Source: Stenotrophomonas maltophilia
Lineage (GTDB): Bacteria > Pseudomonadota > Gammaproteobacteria > Xanthomonadales > Xanthomonadaceae
Direction of reading: 5' to 3'
NCBI RefSeq assembly: GCF_013464485.1
Contig: NZ_RAUX01000023.1
Coordinates: forward strand, 85,562 to 122,839
Length of the DNA stretch: 37,278 nt
Below are positions 21,759 through 31,100 of this stretch, one piece after another (positions within the stretch are counted from its first letter, which is position 1; the number at the start of each line of letters is the position of its first letter). Made by a program: the position numbers and the translations under genes. The notes beneath the pieces are model-generated. The model was not told where the DNA came from. It saw nothing but the letters and a program-made list of their open reading frames with translations, and ran no database searches.

Positions 21759-22586
21759 ATGGTCGCTGCTGCGTATATGCCCCAGGTGAAAGGATTCCCG
21801 GAAACATTGGCCAAACAGGCGCTGGACGATGCGCTGGGCAGCGGCGCAGCGGTTCCAGTATTGGCGATCAGCGGCCTGCAGGGGAGCGGCAAATCGACGC
21901 TGGCCGCGCAGGTGGTGGCATGTGCACAGGCGCGTGGCCTGAACGCGGCGACGCTGTCCATCGATGACGTCTACCTGACCCGCGCACAGCGCCAGCGACT
22001 GGCCCGACAGGTGCACCCGCTGCTGATCACCCGCGGCCCACCCGGCACCCATGACCTGCCGCTGGCCCACCGCGTGCTGGACGCGGTAGCCGCGCGCCAG
22101 CCCTTCGCATTGCCCCGCTTCGACAAGCTGGCCGACGAGCGACTGCCCGAAGCGCAATGGCCACGTATCGAGCAACCCCTCGACCTGCTGGTGTTCGAAG
22201 GCTGGTTCCTGGGTACGCCAGCACAGGCCGACGACGCGCTGGACAGCCCGCTGAATGCACTGGAACGCGAGGCCGACGCCGATGGCCACTGGCGGCGCTG
22301 GTGCAACCAGGCCCTTGCCCGCAACTACCCGGCGCTCTGGCAGCGTTGCGACCGCCTGTGGTTCCTGCAGCCACCGGATTTTTCAGTGGTGCCGCGCTGG
22401 CGCTGGCAGCAGGAGCAGAACCTGCAGGCCGCGCAGCCGGGCCGGCACGGCATGAGCCGGCCACAGCTGGAGCGATTCGTGCAGTACTACGAGCGGGTCA
22501 GCCGGCAGGCGCTGCGTGCCCTGCCCGCCCTCGCCGACCACGTGGTGGTGCTGGACGGACAGCGACAGGTGCAGGCAGTGCGCTGA
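21759..22586 (+). CDS. P-loop kinase of the D-glycerate 3-kinase type
   Basis: A 275-residue P-loop kinase. Walker A is GLQGSGKST, followed by SIDDVYLTRAQR and LITRGPPGTHDLPL, the combination typical of plant-type D-glycerate 3-kinase (GLYK/YggC-like) and related uridine-kinase-like proteins. LLVFEGWFLGTP carries the Walker-B-like segment. Phosphorylation of D-glycerate to 3-phosphoglycerate is the likely reaction, but related P-loop kinases cannot be ruled out. The ATG at 21759 (MVAAAYMPQVKG) is chosen because the preceding 58 residues are antisense to pdxH; a second ATG at 21777 is possible. A TATTGT element ends 6 bases before the ATG, which would fit a near-leaderless message. Confidence 0.82.
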   Translation: MVAAAYMPQVKGFPETLAKQALDDALGSGAAVPVLAISGLQGSGKSTLAAQVVACAQARGLNAATLSIDDVYLTRAQRQRLARQVHPLLITRGPPGTHDLPLAHRVLDAVAARQPFALPRFDKLADERLPEAQWPRIEQPLDLLVFEGWFLGTPAQADDALDSPLNALEREADADGHWRRWCNQALARNYPALWQRCDRLWFLQPPDFSVVPRWRWQQEQNLQAAQPGRHGMSRPQLERFVQYYERVSRQALRALPALADHVVVLDGQRQVQAVR

Positions 22587-22592
22587 GGGCGC

Positions 22593-22796
22593 CTATTCCA
22601 CCAGGAAGGTCACCCGCAGATTGACCCGCCATTCGGTGATCTCGCCACTGCCATTGGTGACCACCTTGGTCTCGTTCACCCAGGCGCCCTGGATGCCCTT
22701 GACCGTCTCGGAGACCTTCTTCAATCCGCTGCGTACGGCGTCCTCCACGCTTTTCGGTGAGGAGGCGGTGATTTCGATGACCTTGGCAACCGTCAT
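22593..22796 (-). CDS. Dodecin family flavin-binding protein
   Basis: A 67-residue dodecin. These proteins form hollow dodecamers that bind and buffer riboflavin/FMN or, in some bacteria, CoA. The family pattern is complete: VAKVIEITASSPKSVEDAVR, then KGIQGAWVNETKVVTN (the aromatic Trp contacts the flavin) and ITEWRVNLRVTFLVE. The ATG at 22796 has GGAG about 10 bases upstream; the longer frame adds 30 residues of unrelated upstream sequence. The gene converges with the kinase gene (6 bases between stops) and is divergent from aroK. Confidence 0.93.
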   Translation of the reverse strand: MTVAKVIEITASSPKSVEDAVRSGLKKVSETVKGIQGAWVNETKVVTNGSGEITEWRVNLRVTFLVE

Positions 22797-22894
22797 GGCC
22801 TGTACTCCAGCTGGCGCGGGAGACCCCGCAGGAACGCCTAGAGTGACGTGAAGAACGTAAAGGCCGGGGCACGGAGGTGTTAGCATCAGAGGGC

Positions 22895-23437
22895 ATGAAC
22901 CCTGCTCCGAACCTGATCCTGATCGGCCCTATGGGCGCCGGCAAAACCTGCATCGGCCGCCGCCTGGCCGAGCGCTTCACGCTGGACTTCGTCGATGTCG
23001 ACCAAGCCATCGTCGATGCCGCCGGCGCCAGCATCCCGACCATCTTCGAGCATTCCGGCGAAACCGGCTTCCGCAGCCATGAACGCGAGGCACTGGCCCG
23101 CGTGCTGGAAGGCCATGGCCAGCTGGTCTCAACCGGTGGCGGCGCGGTGCTGGATCCGGACAACCGGGCATTGATCGCCCGGCGCGGCTTCGTGGTCTAC
23201 CTGCGGGTCAGCGTGGCCGCGCAACTGGAACGCCTGGCCCGCGACAAGGGCCGGCCACTGCTGCAGCGCCCGGACCGCGAGCAGGTGCTGCACGATCTGG
23301 CCGCACACCGCGACCCGCTGTACCGCGAACTGGCCGACCTCACCCTTGATACCGACCCGTACACCGCTGCCGATGCGACTGCCCAGCTGGTGGTCAAGCT
23401 GGCCACGCAATGGCAGCGCCAGGACCTGACTGCATGA
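22895..23437 (+). CDS. aroK: Shikimate kinase
   Basis: A 180-residue cytoplasmic kinase that makes shikimate 3-phosphate in aromatic amino acid synthesis. Walker A is [12 protein letters not shown]; the shikimate-binding D-V-D of [13 protein letters not shown], the [14 protein letters not shown] segment and the [10 protein letters not shown] motif are all present, as is the lid/adenine region [10 protein letters not shown]. The ATG at 22895 follows GAGGG closely; a GTG six codons earlier (22877) is an alternative. The stop overlaps the aroB start (ATGA at 23434-23437), so aroK and aroB are translationally coupled, the common arrangement in gammaproteobacteria. Confidence 0.96.
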   Translation: MNPAPNLILIGPMGAGKTCIGRRLAERFTLDFVDVDQAIVDAAGASIPTIFEHSGETGFRSHEREALARVLEGHGQLVSTGGGAVLDPDNRALIARRGFVVYLRVSVAAQLERLARDKGRPLLQRPDREQVLHDLAAHRDPLYRELADLTLDTDPYTAADATAQLVVKLATQWQRQDLTA

Positions 23438-24546
23438 CTTCCCCCACTCTGCTGCAGGTCGCCGTTGGCGGCGACCGCCCCTACTCCATCACCATCGGCG
23501 CCGGTGCGCAGGCCGACGGCACCGCGCTGGCGTCGCACGTGCGTGGGCGCCATGTGCTGCTGCTCAGCGACAGCGAAGTCGCCCCGCGCTATCTGGATGC
23601 CGTGAAGCAGACTCTGCTGGCCGCTCGCCCCGACCTGATCATCGGCGAGCACGTGCTGGCCGCCGGCGAAGCCTCCAAGACCCTGCCCGAATTCGGCCGC
23701 GCGATCGAAGCACTGGCCGGGCTCGGCGCTACCCGCGATGCCTGCGTGTTCGCCCTCGGCGGTGGCGTGGTCGGCGATCTTGCGGGTTTCGCCGCCGCGT
23801 GCTGGATGCGTGGCGTGGACTGCGTGCAGCTGCCCACCACCCTGCTGGCGATGGTCGATTCGTCGGTGGGCGGCAAGACGGCGGTCGACATTCCGGCCGG
23901 GAAGAACCTCGTCGGCGCCTTCCATCCGCCGCGTGCGGTCATTGCCGATACCCGCGTGCTGGCCACCCTGCCGCCGCGCGAGCTGCGGGCAGGCCTGGCC
24001 GAAGTGGTGAAGTACGGCGCGCTGGGTGATGCCGTGTTCTTCGAATGGCTGCAGCAGCATGCCGAGGCGCTGATCGCCGGTGAAGACCACGTGCTTTCCG
24101 AAGCCATCGCACGCAGCTGCCAGCACAAGGCTGCCATCGTCGAACGCGATCCGTTCGAGAAGGGCGAGCGTGCCCTGCTCAACCTGGGCCACACTTTCGG
24201 CCATGCCATCGAGACCGAACAGGGCTACTCGGCCCCGGGCCGCGATGCGCTGAACCACGGTGAGGCCGTGGCCGTGGGCATGGTACTGGCGGCGAAGCTG
24301 TCCACCGACCTGGGCCTGGCCGAGGATGCCGACCGCGCGCGCCTGCAGGCGCTGCTGGAACGCCTCGGTCTGCCGGTGGCCATCCCGGCCGGGCTGGACC
24401 CGCAGGCCCTGCTCGGCCGCATGCGGCTGGACAAGAAGAACGTGGCCGGTCGACTGCGCCTGGTGCTGTGGCGCGGCATGGGCCGCGCCGAAGTGGTGCC
24501 GGACGTGGATGAGGCGGCGGTACTGAAGGTACTGGGCGCGGGCTGA
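23434..24546 (+). CDS. aroB: 3-dehydroquinate synthase
   Basis: A 370-residue NAD- and metal-dependent enzyme that converts DAHP to 3-dehydroquinate, the second step of the shikimate pathway. The NAD-binding [39 protein letters not shown] and [20 protein letters not shown] stretches are typical, and the metal ligands (Glu in [10 protein letters not shown], His in [12 protein letters not shown] and in [11 protein letters not shown]) are present. Length agrees with the family (about 360). The ATG at 23434 overlaps the aroK stop. A pair of SMAG repeats follows the stop. Confidence 0.96.
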   Translation: MTSPTLLQVAVGGDRPYSITIGAGAQADGTALASHVRGRHVLLLSDSEVAPRYLDAVKQTLLAARPDLIIGEHVLAAGEASKTLPEFGRAIEALAGLGATRDACVFALGGGVVGDLAGFAAACWMRGVDCVQLPTTLLAMVDSSVGGKTAVDIPAGKNLVGAFHPPRAVIADTRVLATLPPRELRAGLAEVVKYGALGDAVFFEWLQQHAEALIAGEDHVLSEAIARSCQHKAAIVERDPFEKGERALLNLGHTFGHAIETEQGYSAPGRDALNHGEAVAVGMVLAAKLSTDLGLAEDADRARLQALLERLGLPVAIPAGLDPQALLGRMRLDKKNVAGRLRLVLWRGMGRAEVVPDVDEAAVLKVLGAG

Positions 24547-24558
24547 CCTTTCCGCGTT

Positions 24559-24630
24559 CGCCGGGCATGGCCCGGCGCTAACGAATTGTGCCGCGGCATG
24601 AAGCGCAGCCGAGCGTGGGCTCGGCTCTAC
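24559..24630 (-). repeat. SMAG-type REP pair after aroB
   Basis: Two minus-strand units lie in the same orientation. One (24559-24580) has CGCCGGGC and GCCCGGCG arms with a slightly altered head. The other (24607-24630) reads GTAG followed by AGCCGAGC and GCTCGGCT arms. They lie in the 119-base gap between aroB and the WGR gene and may mark the end of the aroKB message. Confidence 0.8.
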
Positions 24631-24652
24631 AGGTTCGTGCCGCCCGGGGCGA

Positions 24653-24658
24653 TACAAT
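24653..24658 (+). promoter_or_regulatory. Candidate -10 box placing a leaderless start at the WGR gene
   Basis: TACAAT lies 7 bases before the ATG at 24666, so a transcript from it would begin at or next to the start codon. No Shine-Dalgarno sequence is visible ahead of the ATG, which agrees with a leaderless mRNA. No good -35 hexamer was found, so this is tentative. Confidence 0.35.
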
Positions 24659-24665
24659 CGGCACC

Positions 24666-24905
24666 ATGCACGTCTACCTGCAACATCCCGACGCCGGTGC
24701 GCAGGCACCGCGCTTCCTGCGCCTGAGCCTGCAGCCGGACCTGTTCGGCGGCTGGGAGCTGCTGCGCGAGAGCGGCCGCGTCGGCAGCCGCTCGCAGCTG
24801 CGGCGCGAGCTGTACCTGCAGGCCGACGAAGCGCGCCATGCCTTTGAGAAGGCCCGCGATGCCGAACTGCATCGCGGCTTCCAGATCCTTTCGCACGGCG
24901 ACTGA
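24666..24905 (+). CDS. Stand-alone WGR-domain protein
   Basis: A 79-residue protein consisting of little more than one WGR domain. The core [20 protein letters not shown] followed by [16 protein letters not shown] has the conserved W-E-L-x-R-E-x-G-R-V-G pattern (W-G-R fold), and a helix follows ([20 protein letters not shown]). WGR domains occur in PARPs, where they bind nucleic acid ends, and in bacterial regulators; the role of the small stand-alone bacterial proteins is not established. Nucleic-acid binding is therefore only a suggestion. The ATG at 24666 is chosen because the longer frame extends into the REP elements. It lies between aroB and hemE, with hemE 35 bases downstream. Confidence 0.8.
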   Translation: MHVYLQHPDAGAQAPRFLRLSLQPDLFGGWELLRESGRVGSRSQLRRELYLQADEARHAFEKARDAELHRGFQILSHGD

Positions 24906-24940
24906 CGCCGCTGCCAACTTTCGTCCAAGGAATGCCCATC

Positions 24941-26014
24941 GTGACCAGCCCTCTCCGCAACGATCGCCTGCTGCGCGCCCTGCGCCGCGAACCGGTGGAC
25001 TGCACCCCCGTCTGGCTGATGCGCCAGGCCGGCCGCTACCTGCCGGAGTACCGCGCGACCCGGGCCAAGGCCGGCAGCTTCCTGGCCATGGCCAAGAACC
25101 CGGAAATCGCCTGTGAAGTCACCCTGCAGCCGCTGCGCCGCTTCCCGCTGGACGCGGCCATTCTGTTCTCGGACATCCTTACCATTCCCGATGCGATGGG
25201 CCTGGAGCTGTACTTCGTTGAGGGCGAAGGCCCGAAGTTCCGCCACCCGGTGCGCGATGAAGCCGCCATCGCCAGGCTGGCGGTGCCGGACATGGAACAG
25301 GACCTGGGCTACGTGATGGACGCGGTGCGCCTGATCCGCCGCGAGCTGGACGGCCAGGTACCGTTGATCGGCTTCTCCGGCAGCCCGTGGACGCTGGCCT
25401 GCTACATGGTGGAGGGCGGCGGCAGCAAGGATTTCGCCCGTATCAAGGCGATGGCGCTGAACCACCCGCAGGCCCTGCACCGCCTGCTGGAGGTCACCAC
25501 CGACGCCGTGATCGCCTACCTCGGCGCGCAACGCGCAGCCGGCGCGCAGGCACTGCAGGTGTTCGATACGTGGGGCGGCGTGTTGTCGCCGGCGATGTAC
25601 CGCGAGTTCTCGCTGCGTTACCTGCAGCGCATCGCCGAAGGCCTGGAGCGTGGCGAAGGCAGCGAGCGCACGCCGCTGATCCTGTTCGGCAAGGGTACCG
25701 GCCTGCACCTGGAAGCACTGTCGCAGACCGGTGCCGATGCGCTGGGCCTGGACTGGACGCTGGACCTGGACGAGGCCCTGCGCCGCACCGGTGGCCGCGT
25801 CGCCCTGCAGGGCAACCTCGACCCGACCACGCTGTACGCCTCGCCGGATGCGATTGCCGCCGCCGCCGCGCGCGTGCTCGATACCTATGCCGCCGGCAAC
25901 GGTGGTTCGCGCGAGGGCCATGTATTCAACCTCGGCCACGGCATGTCGCCGGACATGGACCCGGCCCACGTGCAGGTGCTGGTCGACGCGGTGCACGCGC
26001 ACAGCCAGCGCTGA
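24941..26014 (+). CDS. hemE: Uroporphyrinogen decarboxylase
   Basis: A 357-residue cofactor-free enzyme that removes four carboxyl groups from uroporphyrinogen III to form coproporphyrinogen III in haem synthesis. The signature [16 protein letters not shown] near the N-terminus, [16 protein letters not shown] with the catalytic Asp, [18 protein letters not shown] and the C-terminal [10 protein letters not shown] are all intact. I chose GTG at 24941 over ATG at 24932. AAGGA touches the ATG directly but lies 9 bases ahead of the GTG, and the protein from GTG ([14 protein letters not shown]) lines up with E. coli MTELKNDRYLRALL. A hairpin follows the stop. Confidence 0.95.
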   Translation: MTSPLRNDRLLRALRREPVDCTPVWLMRQAGRYLPEYRATRAKAGSFLAMAKNPEIACEVTLQPLRRFPLDAAILFSDILTIPDAMGLELYFVEGEGPKFRHPVRDEAAIARLAVPDMEQDLGYVMDAVRLIRRELDGQVPLIGFSGSPWTLACYMVEGGGSKDFARIKAMALNHPQALHRLLEVTTDAVIAYLGAQRAAGAQALQVFDTWGGVLSPAMYREFSLRYLQRIAEGLERGEGSERTPLILFGKGTGLHLEALSQTGADALGLDWTLDLDEALRRTGGRVALQGNLDPTTLYASPDAIAAAAARVLDTYAAGNGGSREGHVFNLGHGMSPDMDPAHVQVLVDAVHAHSQR

Positions 26015-26031
26015 ATCAAGCGCAGTAAGCG

Positions 26032-26059
26032 TCACGGTGCGACGTTGATCGCACCGTGA
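26032..26059 (+). terminator. Hairpin after hemE, probable terminator
   Basis: A perfect 11-bp stem (TCACGGTGCGA and TCGCACCGTGA) with a 6-base loop begins 18 bases after the hemE stop. Only a short TTT follows five bases later, so termination may be partial. It differs from the REP elements nearby, which supports a terminator role. Confidence 0.6.
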
Positions 26060-26107
26060 TCCGGTTTGCGCGATCATGGCGCCCCCACGCTGCACCGGCC
26101 GCACGCC

Positions 26108-27517
26108 ATGCCCACATCGTCATCGACCTACAACCGCCACCGTCCCCTGCTGTGGCTGGTGTCCTTGGCGATCTTCATGCAGATGCTGGACTCGACCATC
26201 GTCAACACAGCGCTGCCTGCGATGGCGGCCAGCCTGGGCGAGAGCCCGCTGCAGATGCAGTCGGTGGTGTTCAGCTACGCATTGGCGGTGGCCACCTTCA
26301 TTCCCGCCTCCGGCTGGATCGCCGACCGCTACGGCACCCGCCGCACCTTCCTGGTGGCGATCATCCTGTTCACCCTCGGCTCGCTGGCCTGCGCGCTGGC
26401 CCAGCACCTGCACCAGCTGGTCGGTGCGCGCGTGCTGCAGGGCATCGGTGGCGCGATGCTGCTGCCGGTCGGCCGGCTGGCGGTGATGCGCTCGGTTCCG
26501 CGCGAGGATTTCCTGCGCGCGATGAGCTTCATCGCCATTCCCGCGCTGGTTGGACCGCTGATCGGCCCGACCCTGGGCGGCTGGCTGGTCGAGATTGCCT
26601 CGTGGCACTGGGTGTTCCTGATCAACCTGCCGATCGGCGTGATCGGTTTCATCGCCGCGATGAAAATCATGCCCGACCACTACGCCAGCCATCGCACCCG
26701 CTTCGACCTGCGCGGCTACATCATGCTGGCCTTCGCGATGGTGGTGCTGTCACTTGCATTGGACGGCATCTCCGGGCTGGGCACGCCACACGCGCTGGTG
26801 ATGCTGATGACCGTTGCAGGCCTGGCGGCACTGGTGGGTTACTGGCTGCACGCCGCCAACTCCACCGCCCCCTTGTTCTCGCTGGCCCTGTTCCGCGTGC
26901 CCAGCTATCGCATCGGCATCCTCGGCAACCTGTTCTCGCGCATCGGCAGCAGCGCCATGCCGATGCTGATCCCGCTGCTGCTGCAGGTCGGCCTTGGCCT
27001 GGGCCCGATGAACGCTGGCCTGATGATGGTGCCGGTGGCGGCGGCCGGCATGGTATCGAAGAAGCTGGCGGTGAAGCTGGTGGAGCGCTACGGCTACCGT
27101 CGCGTGCTGATGGTCAACACCGTGCTGGTCGGCCTGGCGATGGCCAGCTTCATTCTGATGACGCCCGGCCAGCACCTGGTCTGGCGCCTGCTGCAGCTGG
27201 CGCTCTTCGGCGCGGTCAATTCGCTGCAGTTCACCGTGATGAACACCGTGACCCTGCGTGACCTGGACCGCGAGTTCGCCAGTTCCGGCAACAGCCTGCT
27301 GTCGATGGTGATGATGCTCGCCGCCGGTTTCGGTGCGGCCGCAGCCGGCAGCCTGCTGGCCGCGTTCGGCAATCATCTGGACAGCACCGACGCGACTGCG
27401 GCATTGCATGCCACGTTCCTGTGCGTCGGCGCGATCACCCTGACCTCGACGATGATTTTCTGGCAACTGCCCGATACCAAGCCGGAGCCACGGCAGGTCG
27501 AGCACGTCGCGGAATGA
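26108..27517 (+). CDS. MFS efflux transporter, DHA2 (MdtD-like) family
   Basis: A 469-residue inner-membrane drug:proton antiporter of the 14-helix DHA2 group. Motifs include FMQMLDSTIVNTALPAMA at the first helix (motif D1, D-x-T-I-V-N), GWIADRYGTRRTFLVAI (motif A) and GARVLQGIGGAMLLPVGRL (motif B, R-x-x-Q-G). The N-terminal sequence and the PFLMP-like region (SSAMPMLIPLLLQVG) resemble E. coli MdtD, but substrates cannot be predicted. The ATG at 26108 lies just ahead of the first helix; an in-frame ATG at 26066 would add 14 residues. No regulator or membrane fusion partner is adjacent. The C-terminal tail is short and charged. Confidence 0.88.
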   Translation: MPTSSSTYNRHRPLLWLVSLAIFMQMLDSTIVNTALPAMAASLGESPLQMQSVVFSYALAVATFIPASGWIADRYGTRRTFLVAIILFTLGSLACALAQHLHQLVGARVLQGIGGAMLLPVGRLAVMRSVPREDFLRAMSFIAIPALVGPLIGPTLGGWLVEIASWHWVFLINLPIGVIGFIAAMKIMPDHYASHRTRFDLRGYIMLAFAMVVLSLALDGISGLGTPHALVMLMTVAGLAALVGYWLHAANSTAPLFSLALFRVPSYRIGILGNLFSRIGSSAMPMLIPLLLQVGLGLGPMNAGLMMVPVAAAGMVSKKLAVKLVERYGYRRVLMVNTVLVGLAMASFILMTPGQHLVWRLLQLALFGAVNSLQFTVMNTVTLRDLDREFASSGNSLLSMVMMLAAGFGAAAAGSLLAAFGNHLDSTDATAALHATFLCVGAITLTSTMIFWQLPDTKPEPRQVEHVAE

Positions 27518-27526
27518 GGGGGGGCG

Positions 27527-27545
27527 GCAGGGCCTGCGGCCCTGC
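27527..27545 (+). terminator. GC-rich hairpin after the MFS gene
   Basis: An 8-bp perfect stem (GCAGGGCC and GGCCCTGC, 3-base loop) begins 9 bases after the stop. No T-tract follows. It is the first of several hairpins in the 583-base gene-free region and a candidate transcript end. Confidence 0.45.
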
Positions 27546-27615
27546 ACCTGCAAGAAGCCAGATCAACAGCAACAACCGGTTCTGTGAATGCTGTGCGCTG
27601 GGCGGTGCGGTGTGA

Positions 27616-27689
27616 GGCTGCAGGACACGCCGTAAACCCATCCATGGGGGCTCGATGGCGCCATCCATGGCGCCAACGGTCCTGCAGCC
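27616..27689. repeat. Composite inverted repeat with an inner GGCGCC hairpin
   Basis: Outer arms GGCTGCAGGAC (27616-27626) and GTCCTGCAGCC (27679-27689) match perfectly over 11 bases. Inside them, GGCGCCAT-CC-ATGGCGCC (27657-27674) is an 8-bp hairpin, and a CCATCCATGGGGG segment precedes it. The nesting suggests a single folded element of about 74 nt. It lacks the GTAG head of the SMAG class. Confidence 0.6.
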
Positions 27690-27729
27690 CCACACCGCCC
27701 CGCCCCCGACAGTTTCCCGGTGACGGCTG

Positions 27730-27818
27730 GTAGATCCACGCCATGCGTGGATGAACGTCCATTGAAATCGAACACTTCGATGTCTGTGAGATTTGAGCCG
27801 AGCATGGCTCGGCTCTAC
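27730..27818. repeat. Facing pair of SMAG-type REPs
   Basis: A plus-strand GTAG unit (27730-27752, arms ATCCACGC and GCGTGGAT) faces a minus-strand unit (27795-27818, arms GAGCCGAGC and GCTCGGCTC ending in CTAC). Together they form a doublet in the middle of the gene-free stretch. Confidence 0.8.
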
Positions 27819-27851
27819 ACAGGCGCGGGCAGCTCGCGAGAATCTGTCGAA

Positions 27852-28032
27852 GGCGGGGTGGGTTCGGTTGCGGGGGCGTGAGCCGCATGGGCCCGAGGCA
27901 TGCCTCGGGCGAGTTGGGCAGGAGGCCCAACCCCGGTCTTGCCGTGTGCGCAGGACAGCGCACACGAGCAAGCGGCGACCGAGCTTACATGGACGTACTT
28001 GCAGCGTCCCCCGCAACCGGATCCACCCCGCC
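27852..28032 (+). ncRNA. Nested structured element, candidate ncRNA or multicopy mobile repeat
   Basis: A 25-base outer stem joins 27852-27876 to 28008-28032. All 25 positions pair on the plus strand if two G-U wobbles are allowed, whereas the minus strand would have two C-A mismatches there. Three more pairs follow inside after one bulged base. The interior has GCCGC/GCGGC (27882-27886 with 27972-27976) enclosing three hairpins: GCCCGAGG/CCTCGGGC (27891-27910), GTTGGGC/GCCCAAC (27913-27931), and CTTGC-CGTGTGCGC paired with GCGCACACG-A-GCAAG (27938-27972). No start codon with a ribosome-binding site or a plausible protein is visible. It lies between convergent genes, so it would be read as the MFS 3' region or from its own promoter, which I could not identify. 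Similar cores may recur in xanthomonad genomes (recollection, unverified). Confidence 0.55.
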
Positions 28033-28071
28033 ATCCCACGGAATGCAAGCTTTTGACGTTGATTCTGCAGG

Positions 28072-28092
28072 TGCAGGGCTGCAAGCCCTGCA
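28072..28092 (-). terminator. Hairpin after the downstream hybrid kinase gene
   Basis: Arms TGCAGGGCT and AGCCCTGCA pair perfectly around a 3-base loop. On the minus strand the hairpin begins 8 bases past the TAG stop of the kinase gene. No T-tract follows. It is likely to mark the 3' end of the two-kinase transcript. Confidence 0.5.
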
Positions 28093-28100
28093 ACAAATCC

Positions 28101-31100
28101 CTACCTTCCCATCACCCGGGCGATGGCTTCCACCAGTAGTTCACCGGTCACCGGTTTGCGCAGGAAACCGCCGATGCCGGCCGCTTCCACCTGCTGCAGC
28201 AGGTCCGGATCAGTCCGCGCGGTCACCGCCAGCAGCGGCAGCATGTAACCCTGATTGCGCAGGTGCTGGGCCAGCTCGAAACCGCTCAGGCCCGGCAGAT
28301 CCAGGTCCAGCAGACCAACGTCGAAATCCCCGGCGCTGATCTCGCGCAGCGCGGCCAGCGCATGGCCCGCATGCACCACCTCGTGGCCACGGGCGCTCAA
28401 CAGCCCACGCACCACATCGGCTACGGTTGCGTCATCCTCCACCAGCAGTACCCGCAGCGGCGGCATGTTGGCGGCTTCCTCACGGTGCGTCTCCCCATCC
28501 GCCTCGGCACTGGCATCGACCACCAGTGGCAATGGCAGAGTTACACCAAAGCAGGTGCCGCGACCCAGCTGGCTCTCCACCTGGATGCGCCCCTGCATTG
28601 CCTGTGCCAGTTCGCGGCAGATCGCCAGGCCGAGGCCACTGCCACCATACTGCGCCGCCGTGCGCGCGCCGTCGGCCTGCTCGAAGCGACGGAACAGGCG
28701 CTGCTGTTGCTCCTGGCTGATGCCAGGTCCAGTGTCGCGCACCTCGAAATGCAGTGACCGCAGCTCGGCATCGCTGCGCGCATGCAGGGTGATCGTCCCG
28801 CGGCTGGTGAACTTGACCGCGTTTGACAACAGGTTCAGCAGGATCTGGCGGACGCGCATTGCATCGCCGGTGGCCTGGAGGCCAGGTGGAAGCTGGTTGT
28901 CGAGCGTGAAGCGCAGCCCCTTCTGCGCTGCCAGCGGCCCCATCAGTGCGGACAGATCCTGGAGCAGGCAGCTCAGCGCGAACGGCTTGGACTGCAGCTC
29001 CAGGCGACCGGATTCGATGCGCGCGAGGTCCAGCGCGTCGTTGACCAGATGCAACAGGTGCTCGCCGGCGTGTCGGATCGATTGTGTGTAACCCCGCTGC
29101 TGCGGATCCAGTGGCGAGGACAACAGCAGTTCACTCATCCCCAGCACGCCGGTCATTGGCGTGCGGATCTCATGGCCGAGATTGGCCAGGAAACGGGTCT
29201 TGGCCGCCGATGCCTGTTCCGCCAGTTCCTGCTTGTGCAGCGCCAGCTGATAGGCATGGCGGCGCTGCAGGCGACGACGATACAGCCAGGCGAACCAACT
29301 GGTCAGCAGCAGCGCGAACGAAGCCAGTACCAGCAGGCCCGACAGGCTGCGCCACCACGGTGGCTGCACGCGGAATTCCAAGCTCTGCACCCGCGACCAG
29401 ACATGGTCGGCCGACCGCGCCTGCACTTCCAGTCGATAGCTGCCCGGCGCCAGCCGTGAGAACAGACGCTCACCAGCAGGCCCCACTTCAACCCAGTCCG
29501 GGTCATAGCCAGCCAACCGGTAGCGATAGGTGTTGGATGCCGAATCGGCAAACGACAGCAGGCGCGCGACGATACGCAGATCGCGGTCACCATCGGCAAT
29601 CTGCAAAGGGGTGTCGTGGGTCAGGTCCAGCACCTGCTCGTTGCGGCGAACCTCCACCCGCTCGATCACCAGTGGGGCGCGCCGCATCGATGGTCGCACC
29701 TGTTCCGGGTCGAACACCACCACACCGGCCGGGGTGCCGGCGACCAGATGCCCATCGCCCGACATCGCCAGTGTGTGCTCGCGGAATTCCTGGCTGGGCA
29801 GGCCATCATGCACCCCATAAAGCCGCACGCTCTGGCCATCGGCACCGATCCGCACCAGGCCGCGCGCACTGGTTGCCCAAGCCACGCCCTGCGCATCGAC
29901 CACCAGCCCCGAGGCGGAGATCGCCGGATAACCCTGCTCTGCCCCCACCACGGCCTGCCGTTCCAGCCGCCCCTGGCTCCAGCGGTAACGCGACAGGCGA
30001 CCATCCTCTGACAGCCATACCTGGCCATCGCTGCCCACGTGCAATGCATGGATCGCCGTGGCCGGCGCACCTGGCACCGGCTGGAAGCGCTCGCTTTCCG
30101 GCAGCCACTGCAGCAAGCCGCGGCTGCTGGCCAGCCATATGTGGTCCTGCGGCCCGCATTCCACATCGAGGTTGAGCTGGCCCTGCTGCAGACCGCGCTG
30201 GCCATTGTCCAGCTGGCGCCGCAGGCGTCCGTCCAGATCGCGCTGCTGCAGGCCGGACGGCAACATCAACCAGAGGCTGTCACCATCACAGGTCATCATC
30301 GCTTCGATGACCCCTTCCATCGTCGCTTCGGCGCCGGCATCGCGCCCCCAGCGGCGCAGATCACGCTGCTTCGGGTCGTAGCGCAGCAACGCATCGTTCG
30401 AGCCGATCCAGACCTGGCCACGGCGATCCTCACGCACCGACGTCAACCAGTGCATGCCGTTGACCCACGTGCGGTGCTGCTCGATCTTTCCTGTCTTCGG
30501 ATCGAAGCGGTCCAGCGCGCCATGGCTGCCCACCGTCCAGATGCCACCGTTACTGGACGGACTGGTACCCAGCACATAGGCGTTGCGCAGCGAGCTGGGA
30601 TCGTCCTCCAGACGCGACAGCACCGAGAACTGCCACCAACGCGGCAACAGGTGCCACAAGCCGGCGTTGGTGCTCGCCAGCCAGATGCCACCCTCGCGGT
30701 CCTCGTAGGCACCGGTCCAGTTCGGCCGAACCGGACCACGTGCCACCGCGCTGTACAGGGGGACGGTCTGGTACTGGCCATCAACCGCCCGGCCAAGGCC
30801 GGTACGGGTGTCCAGCCAGTAACCGTTCTGCTCGTCGCGCAGCATCATGCCAAGCACCTGCTCGCCCTCGGGCAGCTTCCATGACGGCGCCTCGAATCGA
30901 CCATCGGGACGGCGCACGATGGCACCGGCCATCGTGCTGATCCAGAGACTGCCATCAGGCTCGGCAGTGAGGCCATTGATCAGCAGGCTAGGAACGACGT
31001 CGGCACCGACACGTTCGAAATCGGTGCCGGTCCAGCGTGCGACGCCATGCTTGGTACCGATCCACAAGCTGCCATCGGCCAGGGTGGCCAGGTAGGGCAC

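Noticed and set aside
23197-26104. Two long minus-strand frames opposite aroB, the WGR gene and hemE
   Set aside because: Both are shadows of confidently identified plus-strand genes and have no motifs of their own.
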